This document shows, in pieces, positions 1 to 7,368 of a DNA stretch of 10,760 bases (its first letter is position 1; each line of letters begins with the position of its first letter). The notes under the pieces were generated by a model, which was not told the DNA's origin, ran no database searches, and was given only the letters and a program-made list of their open reading frames with translations. Source of the DNA: Planctomycetota bacterium (GTDB taxonomy: Bacteria; Planctomycetota; MHYJ01; WSZJ01; JACPWG01); the NCBI GenBank assembly GCA_016220045.1, contig JACRIP010000240.1, positions 1 to 10,760 on the forward strand, given 5' to 3'. The position numbers and the translations under genes are program-made.

Positions 1-1
1 C

Positions 2-934
<933 letters not shown>

Positions 935-944
935 GCCCCCCGCC

Positions 945-1832
945 ATGGCGAAAGTCGATCAGCTCCTCGACGGCGACTTCATGCGCAAGCTCGAACAGCT
1001 TTCGCTGGTCTCGCGCAAGATCTTCGCCGGCCGCATGAAGGGCGAGCGGCGCTCCAAGAAGCGCGGCTTCTCGGTCGAATTCGCCGACTACCGCGACTAC
1101 TCGCACGGCGACGACCTGCGCTTCATCGACTGGAACGCCTACGGCCGCCTCGACCGCCTCTTCATCAAGCTCTTCATGGAGGAGGAAGACCTCCACGTCC
1201 ACCTCCTGATCGACACCAGCCTGTCGATGGGCTTCGGCGCCCCCTCCAAACTGGAGTACGCCAAGAAGGTCGCCGCCGCCCTCGCCTACATCGCCCTCTC
1301 CGGCCTCGACCGCGTCGGCGTCTACGGCCTCACCGAGAACGGCTTCCTCGATTTCCCGCTTACGCGCGGCAAGAAGACAATGTGGAAGATGCTCGACTTC
1401 GTCGTCAATCTCCCGTGCTCCGGCGGCACCTCGCTCCTGACCTCCTGCAAGCGCTTCGCCGTGCGCCACCCCGGCAAGGGCGTCCTGGTCGTGCTCTCGG
1501 ACTTCCTCGACAAGGAAGGCTACGAGCAGGCGCTCAAGTACTTCCTGTATGAAAAGATGGACGTCTTCGTGCTCCAGATCCTGGCCGAGGAGGAGGTCCA
1601 TCCGACCTACGTCGGCGACCTCAAGCTCGTCGACTCGGAGGATTCGGACGTCGCGGAGGTCTCGATCACCGCGTCGCTGGTCAAGAATTACGAGAAGAAC
1701 CTGAGAGCCTACTGCGGCACGCTCAAGGAATTCTGCACGCGCCACGGCTTCAACTACCTCTTCGCGCCGACCTCGATTCCCTTCGACCAGTTGGTGCTCA
1801 ACTATCTGCGTTCGGCGGGGTTGTTCAAGTAA
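945..1832 (+). CDS. DUF58 domain protein (VWA-like, MoxR partner)
   Basis: The 295-residue product belongs to the DUF58 family. The signature block runs from HGDDLRFIDWNAYGR (residues 54-68) through LFIKLFMEEED to a VWA-like strand ending in the metal-site motif DTSLS (D90, S92, S94). A GGTS turn at 160-163 and LSDFLD at 184-189 fit the remaining MIDAS-like loops, so metal binding looks possible. No signal peptide or membrane segment is evident, so it is probably cytoplasmic. DUF58 genes are classically paired with moxR and followed by VWA membrane proteins, as here. The purine-rich GGAAGTAGG at 927-935, which includes the moxR stop, is the only plausible ribosome binding site and suggests translational coupling. 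The stop overlaps the next ATG (TAATG). The molecular role of DUF58 is not settled. Confidence 0.93.
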   Translation: MAKVDQLLDGDFMRKLEQLSLVSRKIFAGRMKGERRSKKRGFSVEFADYRDYSHGDDLRFIDWNAYGRLDRLFIKLFMEEEDLHVHLLIDTSLSMGFGAPSKLEYAKKVAAALAYIALSGLDRVGVYGLTENGFLDFPLTRGKKTMWKMLDFVVNLPCSGGTSLLTSCKRFAVRHPGKGVLVVLSDFLDKEGYEQALKYFLYEKMDVFVLQILAEEEVHPTYVGDLKLVDSEDSDVAEVSITASLVKNYEKNLRAYCGTLKEFCTRHGFNYLFAPTSIPFDQLVLNYLRSAGLFK

Positions 1833-3694
1833 TGGGCCACTTCCTCTATCCCCTCGCCTTCGTCTTCGCGGGCGTCCTGCCGCTCGTGGTCCTGCTCTAC
1901 ATCCTCAAGCTCAAGCGCAAGGAATACGTCGTTTCCAGCACCTTCCTCTGGCGCAAGTCGATCGAAGACCTGCGGGTCAACGCGCCCTTCCAGAAGCTGC
2001 GCAAGAACCTGATGCTCTTCATCCAGCTCCTGCTCCTGACCCTGCTCATCTTCGCGATGGCGCGCCCCTTCCTCAAGATGCGGGGGTTCGAGGGGCAGAC
2101 GCTGATCCTGCTGCTCGACACCAGCGCGAGCATGCAGGCCACCGACGTCGCGCCCAGCCGCTTCGAGTTCGCGCGCCGCACCGCCCTCACGATGGTGGAC
2201 GACCTGAGCCGCGGCGACAAGATGATGCTGATCTCGTTCGACGCGAAGGCGAGCATCCTCTGCTCGCTCACCACCGACCGCGCCCTCCTGCGCGCGACGC
2301 TCCGCGGCCTGGAGCCGAAGGATACGCGCACGGCGCTGCGCGAGGCGCTGGTCATCGCCCGCTCGGTGGCGCAGGCGCAGGAGCATCCCGCGATCGTGAT
2401 TCTCAGCGACGGCGCCTTCCCGGACGTGAACGAGGACGCCGGCGAGAAGGCGAAAGCGCATTTCGTGGCGATCGGCGAGCGCTGCAAGAACGTGGCCCTC
2501 ACCGCCCTGGAGGCGCGCAAGAGCCTGGAGATCGGGGCGGGGTGTCAGGTGCTCGCCCGAGTCGAGAACTTCCGCGCCGAGCCCGCCGAGGTGCTGCTCG
2601 AACTTTCGCTCGACGGCCGCCTGCTCGACGTCCGCACGGTGAAGCTGGGACCCGGCGACCGCCGCTCCGAGGTCTTCGAGCGTCGCGACGTGGTCGAAGG
2701 CGTGCTGCACGCCCGGATCAACGTCGAGGACGATCTCGCCGTGGACAACCAGGCCTGGTGCGTGCTCCAGAAGGAGCAGGACATCCGGCTGCTCGCCGTG
2801 ACCGAGGGCAACTACTTCCTCGAGAAGGTCCTGCGTCTCGACCCGGCGGTGAAGTTCGAGCGCACCTCGCCCAAGGATTTCGCCGCCATGCCGCCCGACC
2901 GGGTGCGGCGCTACGACGTGATTGCGCTCGACGCGGTGACGCCGGAGAAGCTCCCGGACGGCAATTTCCTGTGCTTCAACTGCGTGCCGCCGCTCGAGGG
3001 GCTGAAGAGCCTCGGTCCGGCGAGCTACCCGGTGATCCTGGACTGGAAGCGCGCGCATCCGCTGACGCGCTTCGTGAATTTCAGCAACCTCGACATCCGG
3101 GAGGCGGCGAAGCTGGTGGTCCCGAAGTGGGGCGAGGTGGTGCTGGAGTCCGACCAGACGCCGCTGATTGCGGCGTTCTCGAAGCTGGAGCAGAAGGTGG
3201 TGGTGATCGGGTTCGACATTTACGCCTCGGACTGGCCGCTGCGGCTGTCCTTCCCGATTTTCGTCTCCAACACGCTGCAGTGGCTGTCGGGGCACACCGG
3301 GCAATCTTCGGCGCGGCAGGTGGCGGCGGGCGACGTGCTGGCGTTCGTTCCGGATCGGGAGACGGTGGAGATCACGATCGTCAACCCGCAGGACAAGGCG
3401 GTGACGGAGAAGGTGGGGGAGCAGCGGCGCATCCTCTACGGCGGGACGGACAAGGTGGGAGTCTACCGCGTGAAGCCGGACCAGGGGGCGGAGCTGCCGT
3501 ACGCGGTGAATCTGCTCTCGCCCGCGGAGTCGAACCTGGCGGTGCGCGCGAAGCTGACGCTGGGCGAGGCGGAGGTGACGGTGACCAAGGAGGCGGTGGT
3601 GGCGAACCGGGAGATCTGGGGTTGGCTGGCGCTGGTGGCATTCGGGATCTTGATGGTGGAATGGTTGATTTACCATCGGAGGGTGTGGGTGTGA
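1832..3694 (+). CDS. BatA-type VWA-domain membrane protein
   Basis: The 620-residue product resembles planctomycete-style 'BatA and VWA domain' proteins. An N-terminal BatA-like region contains two hydrophobic segments (about residues 5-25 and 60-78) around the basic stretch KLKRKEYVVSSTFLWRK. The VWA domain follows, with the MIDAS motif DTSAS (D96, S98, S100) and LSDG at 191-194. The middle (about 215-310) looks like beta-rich accessory sequence. Residues about 315-490 contain VVVIGFDIYASDWPLR and FPIFVSNTLQWL, a pattern typical of these proteins. A last membrane helix (about 594-615) precedes a short basic tail, RRVWV. The ATG shares a base with the DUF58 stop, so translation is probably coupled. 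MoxR, DUF58 and this protein likely act as one envelope module. The usual further VWA genes of such clusters do not follow; a four-helix-bundle cassette does. Confidence 0.92.
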   Translation: MGHFLYPLAFVFAGVLPLVVLLYILKLKRKEYVVSSTFLWRKSIEDLRVNAPFQKLRKNLMLFIQLLLLTLLIFAMARPFLKMRGFEGQTLILLLDTSASMQATDVAPSRFEFARRTALTMVDDLSRGDKMMLISFDAKASILCSLTTDRALLRATLRGLEPKDTRTALREALVIARSVAQAQEHPAIVILSDGAFPDVNEDAGEKAKAHFVAIGERCKNVALTALEARKSLEIGAGCQVLARVENFRAEPAEVLLELSLDGRLLDVRTVKLGPGDRRSEVFERRDVVEGVLHARINVEDDLAVDNQAWCVLQKEQDIRLLAVTEGNYFLEKVLRLDPAVKFERTSPKDFAAMPPDRVRRYDVIALDAVTPEKLPDGNFLCFNCVPPLEGLKSLGPASYPVILDWKRAHPLTRFVNFSNLDIREAAKLVVPKWGEVVLESDQTPLIAAFSKLEQKVVVIGFDIYASDWPLRLSFPIFVSNTLQWLSGHTGQSSARQVAAGDVLAFVPDRETVEITIVNPQDKAVTEKVGEQRRILYGGTDKVGVYRVKPDQGAELPYAVNLLSPAESNLAVRAKLTLGEAEVTVTKEAVVANREIWGWLALVAFGILMVEWLIYHRRVWV

Positions 3695-3744
3695 GCGGAC
3701 GAGGGAGGGGGTGTTGGCGGAGATCAATCGGCACAGGCCGGCAG

Positions 3745-3780
3745 ATTGTCTCATTGTCACAATGTCCCATTGTCTCATTA
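3745..3780 (+). repeat. Left array of 8-bp repeats, TTGTCNCA
   Basis: Four contiguous 8-base units lie at 3746-3753, 3754-3761, 3762-3769 and 3770-3777. They read TTGTCTCA, TTGTCACA, ATGTCCCA and TTGTCTCA, followed by TTA. All but the third start with T, and the sixth position varies (T, A, C, T). The reverse complement of 3745-3780 matches 4241-4276 at 32 of 36 positions, so the two arrays form a long imperfect inverted repeat around the four-helix-bundle gene. The array is clearly more AT-rich than its surroundings. Confidence 0.9.
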
Positions 3781-3812
3781 GATTCCTGGATCCCACCGGC
3801 TTGGATGACGAC

Positions 3813-3818
3813 GGGAGG
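3813..3818 (+). promoter_or_regulatory. Ribosome binding site deciding a GTG start
   Basis: GGGAGG lies five bases before the GTG at 3824. The ATG at 3822 is followed directly by TGA and cannot be used, and no other start in frame has comparable support. This strong site contrasts with the weak or missing sites of neighbouring genes and supports independent translation of the four-helix-bundle gene. Confidence 0.8.
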
Positions 3819-3823
3819 TTGAT

Positions 3824-4192
3824 GTGAATGCAGAGTTGACGCAGCAGATGCGCAAGCGGACGATGCAGTTCTCGGTGCGGGTCGTGAAGATGTTTCGGGC
3901 GCTGCCCAAGGCGGAAGAGGCGCGCGTGATCGGGAAGCAGGTGTTGCGGTCCGGCACCGCCGTCGGGGCGAACTACCGTGCGGTCTGTCGGGCCCGCTCC
4001 TCCGCGGAGTTCGTCGCGAAGATGGGCGTCGTCGTGGAAGAAGCGGACGAGACGGTGTACTGGCTCGAACTCTTGGTCGAATGTGAAATCGTCACCTCGC
4101 GCCGCATGTCGAGTCTCCTTCAGGAGGCGAACGAGCTCCTGGCGATCATGGCGGCTTCCTACAGCACGGCCCACTGGGGCCGCCATCGCTAG
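3824..4192 (+). CDS. S23 / 23S rRNA-IVP type four-helix bundle protein
   Basis: The 122-residue product matches the four-helix-bundle family first described from intervening sequences of 23S rRNA genes. Recognisable conserved blocks are ALPKAEEARVIGKQVLRSGTAVGANYRA (residues 26-53, with R42, S43, G44, N50, Y51 and R52), RARSSAEFVAKMG (56-68), EEADETVYWLELL (72-84) and QEANELLAI (100-108). The length is typical and the protein looks intact. Known relatives assemble as pentamers, and the family includes Avd, the accessory protein of diversity-generating retroelements that binds nucleic acid. No reverse transcriptase or retroelement repeat pair is seen here, so this is a stand-alone member of unknown function. 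It starts at GTG with a good ribosome binding site and is enclosed by inverted 8-mer arrays. Nothing links it functionally to the MoxR cluster. Confidence 0.93.
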   Translation: MNAELTQQMRKRTMQFSVRVVKMFRALPKAEEARVIGKQVLRSGTAVGANYRAVCRARSSAEFVAKMGVVVEEADETVYWLELLVECEIVTSRRMSSLLQEANELLAIMAASYSTAHWGRHR

Positions 4193-4240
4193 TCCATCAC
4201 AAGACGTCCGCTTGGTACGCCCGGGTGGCCCGTGAGCATC

Positions 4241-4276
4241 TAATGAGACAATGCGACAATGAGACAATGTGACAAT
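4241..4276 (+). repeat. Right array of 8-bp repeats, TGNGACAA
   Basis: Four units, TGAGACAA, TGCGACAA, TGAGACAA and TGTGACAA, lie at 4244-4251, 4252-4259, 4260-4267 and 4268-4275. The third base alone varies (A, C, A, T). This is the inverted counterpart of the left array. An ATG occurs at each junction with a preceding A (4243, 4251, 4259, 4267). Because the period is 8, successive ATGs fall in different frames, and only the one at 4259 opens a long reading frame. Confidence 0.9.
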
Positions 4277-5161
4277 CCCTCGGCCTCCTCCCTCCTCGGC
4301 CCGCTCGCGGTTCCGCGCCTTTGGCGCGGCCTGGTTCTTTGGCTGTTGCTCCTGCTGGTGCTCCTGCCCGCCGCATCCCAGAGCCAGTCGCCCCCCGCTC
4401 CCCCCCGCCCCAAGCGCAGCACTCCCGCCTGGCTTGCCCTCTACAAGGGGGAGTACAAGCGCGCAGGGGAGCTGCTCGCCCAGGCGGCCGCCGCGGAGCC
4501 CGCGAACCCCGAACCCCGTCTCGGCCTCGCCCGCCATCGGGAAGAGACCGGAGACTACGACGGCGCCGAAGCCGCCCTGCGCGAGGCCCTCGCCCTCGCC
4601 CCCGCCCACCGCGAGGCGCGCGCCCGCCTCGCCGAGCTGCTTCTCTACCGCGGCCGCGCCGCCGACGCGCTCGCCCTCGCCGAGTCCTTCCTCAAGGAGT
4701 CCGCCGCCGACCCCATCGGCACCGCCCTCAAGGGCCTGGTCCAGATCGATCGCGGCGAATTCGCGGAGGCCGAGAAAACCCTCAACGCCGCCCTCGACGC
4801 CAACTACTCCGGCGAAGTCGAGGACCCCGACGATCTTTACTTCGTCGCCCTCGCCGCCCGCGAGTACGGCAACCGCACCGGCGACTCCGGCACGCTCAAG
4901 CTCGTCGCCCACGAGCTCGTCCCCAAGATCGTCGAGGCCGACAAGTTCTACCATCGGGCGCGCGTGCTCGAAGCCGGACTCTACATGGAAAAGGACAACG
5001 CGCCCGCCGGCGCCAAGACCTACAACGAGAGCCTCGACCTCAACCCCTACCATCCCCTCGCCCACGTCGGGCGCGCCTTCGTCGCCATCCACGACGGCAA
5101 GCTCGACGAGGCCGAGCGCGAAATCGCCCGCGCCCTCCAGATCAACCCCGCGCTCCCCTAG
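4259..5161 (+). CDS. Exported TPR protein, N-terminal part ended by in-frame TAG
   Basis: The 300-residue product begins with a basic N-region and a hydrophobic core (about residues 24-38, LVLWLLLLLVLLPA). A Ser/Pro-rich stretch then leads into TPR helices. Clear TPR-like units lie near residues 55-81, 85-118 and 119-151, with more from about 200 to 300. The last repeat ends INPALP and then TAG. The frame continues without further stops into the peptidase-containing gene, and the residues after the TAG (AHEVMAQLHL) fit the first helix of the next TPR. This is therefore most likely the front part of one protein of about 1021 residues, exported by its signal peptide. The start is uncertain: the ATG lies within the 8-mer array, has no ribosome binding site and leaves an unusually long 23-residue N-region. 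CTG at 4331 is a possible alternative. TPRs bind proteins; partners are unknown. Confidence 0.8.
   Translation: MRQCDNPSASSLLGPLAVPRLWRGLVLWLLLLLVLLPAASQSQSPPAPPRPKRSTPAWLALYKGEYKRAGELLAQAAAAEPANPEPRLGLARHREETGDYDGAEAALREALALAPAHREARARLAELLLYRGRAADALALAESFLKESAADPIGTALKGLVQIDRGEFAEAEKTLNAALDANYSGEVEDPDDLYFVALAAREYGNRTGDSGTLKLVAHELVPKIVEADKFYHRARVLEAGLYMEKDNAPAGAKTYNESLDLNPYHPLAHVGRAFVAIHDGKLDEAEREIARALQINPALP
4313..4329 (+). other. GC hairpin near the 5' end of the TPR gene
   Basis: CCGCGCC (4313-4319), loop TTT and GGCGCGG (4323-4329) form a perfect 7-bp stem. It encodes part of the N-region of the predicted signal peptide and ends one base before a possible CTG start at 4331. No T-run follows, so it is not a standard terminator. 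It may be chance in GC-rich DNA, or an element affecting translation initiation. Confidence 0.35.
5159..5161 (+). other. In-frame TAG interrupting a TPR/peptidase gene
   Basis: The codon after CTC CCC is TAG, followed by GCC CAC GAG GTC ATG in the same frame. Both sides are full-quality TPR coding sequence. In the TPR consensus the residue at this position, just before the first helix, is commonly Glu, so a single G-to-T change in GAG would explain the stop. TAG also ends the moxR, four-helix-bundle, peptidase and synthase-like genes, which argues against a general reassignment of TAG. A sequencing error, a recent null mutation, restart at the ATG 13 bases downstream, or readthrough all remain possible. 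Confidence 0.85.
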
Positions 5162-5173
5162 GCCCACGAGGTC

Positions 5174-7324
5174 ATGGCCCAGCTCCATCTCTGGGACCAG
5201 GAGACCGCCGCCGCGCTCGTCGACGTCGAGGCCATGCTCAAGGTCGACCCGACCTCGATGACCGCTCTCGGACTCGCGGCCGCCGCCCACTACCTGCGCC
5301 ATGACGCCGAACGCCTCGCCGAGGTCGAACGTCGCTCCCTCGCCGCCCACCCCAAGGGCGGCGCCTTCTACAACACCCTCGGCTCGGCCGCCCTCCAGGT
5401 CATGCGCTTCGACGTCGCCGAAACCTGGTTCAAGAAGGCCATCGAACTCGATCCCCAGCTCTGGTCCGCCGTGCTCAACCGCGGCACCGTCCTCATCCAC
5501 CTCGGCCGCGAGGAGGAGGGCCGCAAGCTCGTCGAAGAGGGCTTCGAGCAGGACTCCTTCAACACGCGCGCCTTCAACCTCATCAAGCTCTTCCGGAAAA
5601 TGGACAAGAACATGGTCCTCGCCGACCTCGAGCGCTTCCACCTGCGCGTCAACTCGGCCGAAGACCCGATCCTCACCCCCTACCTCACGGACTGGCTGCG
5701 CCGCGCCGACGAGGAGCTCTCGAAGAAGTACGGCTTCCGGCCCGAAGGGCCGATCCTGGTCGAGGACTTCGCCGTCCACAACGACTTCTCCGTGCGCACC
5801 GCCGGCATTCCCGGCCTGGGCGCGCTCGGCGCCTGCTTCGGTAAGGTGGTTACCCTGATCCTTCCCACCGACGCGAACTTCCGGATGACCGGCGAGTTCA
5901 ACTGGGCGCGCGTCTTCTGGCACGAGTACGCGCACGTGGTCACCCTCCAGCTCAGCAAGAACCGCGTGCCGCGCTGGTTCACCGAGGGGCTCTCGGTCTA
6001 CGAGGAGAAGGCGGCGAATCCGACCTGGGCGCGCGAAATGGAACTCGAACTCTACCACGCATGGAAGAAGGGCGAGCTGCTCGGGATCGCCGAGCTGAAT
6101 CGGGGATTCACCCGGCCGAAGTACCCGGGCCAGGTCCTGCTCTGCTACTACCACTCGAGCCTGATCTGCGAGTTCATCGCGGCGACGTGGGGGTTCGCGG
6201 CGATTCCGAAGATGCTGCGCGCGTACGGCGAGGACGCGGGGACGGAGGCCGTGATCCGGCAGGTCTGCGGCGTTACGGTCGGCGAATTCGACAAGCAGTT
6301 CGACGCCTGGCTCGGGCGTTTCTACAGCAGCATCGTGCTGCCGCCGCTGTGTTCGGAGGCGGAGGCGAAGAAGCTGGAGGAACGGGTCGCGAAGGATGGG
6401 AAGGACGCGGCGGCGCGCGTCGGGCTGGCGTGGTGGAACTTCGGCGCGGGCAAGCTGGACGAGGCCCGGGACCACGCCAGGCAGGCGCTGGCCGTCGACC
6501 CGAAATCCGCGGACGCGCTCGCGGTGCTCGGCTACCTCGCCGACGGCAAGAAGGACGCGGCCGAAGCGCGCAAGCTGCTGGAAGCGGCGGTGGCGGCCGG
6601 CGTCAAGTACCACGGTGTCTACCTGAGGCTGGGGCGGCTTCTCCTCGAGGCGAAGGAGCCGGAGAAGGCGCTGGCGGCGTTGGAGAAGGCCAAGGCGGCC
6701 TTTCCGACGCGGGTCGCGGGCAATGAGAACCCATACGCGCTCCTGGCGAAGCTTCACGAGGAGGCCGGGCGGCGCGACCGGATGATCGCCGAGCTGGAGG
6801 CGCTGCGCGCGATCGACCAGGACGATTACGGCCTGCGCCGCAGGCTGGCGGAGATCTACCAGAAGGAGAAGAAACCGGCCGACGTCGCGCGCGTGCTGGC
6901 GGAGGCGAACGAGGTGCGCGCGCTCGATCCGTCGCTGCACGAGGCGTGGGCGACGGCGCTGCGTGAGCTGGGGCGCTGGGAGGAAGCGGTGCGCGAGTTT
7001 GAGACGGCGATCGCGGCGTGGCGGCGCGACACGCGTGGCGCCGAGGCCGACGAGAAGGTCGGCGCGCTCTACTGCGATCTTGCCGAAGTGCGCCTGGCGC
7101 AGGGGAAGCCGGAGGAGGCGGCGCGCGCGCTCGACGACGCCGAGTACGCCTTCCCGAAGAGCGAGCGGGTCAAGCCGCTGCGCGCGAAGCTGCCGGGCGC
7201 CGCCGCGCCGGCCGAGAAAGCTGCGCCGAAGCCGGCGGAGAAGCCGGCAGACGGTGCCCCGGAAAAGCCTCCGCCCGCGCCCGGTCCGGGCGGCGATGCC
7301 GGTGCGGGCTCGGCGCCGAAGTAG
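5174..7324 (+). CDS. TPR protein with gluzincin (peptidase MA-like) domain
   Basis: From the first Met after the in-frame TAG the product has 716 residues. TPRs occupy about 1-130. A metallopeptidase-like domain spans about 170-390. It contains GACFGKVVTLILP, then HEYAH (H250, E251, H254), and sixteen residues later the Glu of WFTEGLSVYEE (E271). This is the HEXXH...E arrangement of gluzincins, with zinc bound by two His and a Glu and catalysis by the HEXXH Glu. More TPRs follow from about 400 to 675, and the end is an Ala/Pro/Lys-rich tail. No signal peptide is present here, but the upstream ORF in the same frame has one, so the natural product is probably the fused exported protein. A GAGGT ends only one base before the ATG, too close for a good ribosome binding site. 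The substrate is unknown; a role in the envelope is inference from context. Confidence 0.9.
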   Translation: MAQLHLWDQETAAALVDVEAMLKVDPTSMTALGLAAAAHYLRHDAERLAEVERRSLAAHPKGGAFYNTLGSAALQVMRFDVAETWFKKAIELDPQLWSAVLNRGTVLIHLGREEEGRKLVEEGFEQDSFNTRAFNLIKLFRKMDKNMVLADLERFHLRVNSAEDPILTPYLTDWLRRADEELSKKYGFRPEGPILVEDFAVHNDFSVRTAGIPGLGALGACFGKVVTLILPTDANFRMTGEFNWARVFWHEYAHVVTLQLSKNRVPRWFTEGLSVYEEKAANPTWAREMELELYHAWKKGELLGIAELNRGFTRPKYPGQVLLCYYHSSLICEFIAATWGFAAIPKMLRAYGEDAGTEAVIRQVCGVTVGEFDKQFDAWLGRFYSSIVLPPLCSEAEAKKLEERVAKDGKDAAARVGLAWWNFGAGKLDEARDHARQALAVDPKSADALAVLGYLADGKKDAAEARKLLEAAVAAGVKYHGVYLRLGRLLLEAKEPEKALAALEKAKAAFPTRVAGNENPYALLAKLHEEAGRRDRMIAELEALRAIDQDDYGLRRRLAEIYQKEKKPADVARVLAEANEVRALDPSLHEAWATALRELGRWEEAVREFETAIAAWRRDTRGAEADEKVGALYCDLAEVRLAQGKPEEAARALDDAEYAFPKSERVKPLRAKLPGAAAPAEKAAPKPAEKPADGAPEKPPPAPGPGGDAGAGSAPK

Positions 7325-7356
7325 CGCTCGGCGCTCGGCCCCCAACATCCGACTGC

Positions 7357-7362
7357 AGAAGG
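7357..7362 (+). promoter_or_regulatory. Ribosome binding site before GTG 7369
   Basis: AGAAGG lies six bases before the GTG at 7369. The reading frame is open further upstream into the peptidase gene, but that stretch reads as low-complexity Arg/Ala sequence, and the hydrophobic domain starts about 22 codons after this GTG. This site makes GTG 7369 the best start. Confidence 0.7.
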
Positions 7363-7368
7363 CCCGAC

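Larger units (their letters stand above)
3745..4276 (+). mobile_element. Putative repeat-bounded four-helix-bundle cassette
   Basis: A 532-base unit is bounded by two inverted 36-base arrays of 8-mers and contains a single gene with its own ribosome binding site. It sits between the VWA gene and an exported TPR gene and breaks an otherwise tightly packed run. No transposase is present and I see no clear target-site duplication next to the arrays, so any mobility would have to be provided in trans. Alternatively the arrays may be independent short-repeat insertions that happen to flank the gene. Confidence 0.45.

Noticed and set aside
3754..3784. Promoter within the left array (TTGTCA ... TAGATT)
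   Set aside because: The spacing of 19 bases and the weak -10 match are not convincing, and the TTGTCA is simply a repeat unit.
3824..4192. Diversity-generating retroelement with Avd
   Set aside because: No reverse transcriptase, template or variable repeat is visible; only the four-helix-bundle family is shared.
3745..4276. CRISPR array
   Set aside because: The 8-base units are contiguous with no spacers and no cas gene is present.
5159..5161. TAG read as pyrrolysine or a reassigned codon
   Set aside because: TAG also serves as the terminal stop of several genes here, and there is no tRNA or pyl gene in the window.
7018..7368. Upstream extension of the membrane/synthase gene to an earlier ATG
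   Set aside because: The extra residues are Arg/Ala-rich shadow sequence inside the peptidase gene, whereas GTG 7369 has a well-spaced AGAAGG.
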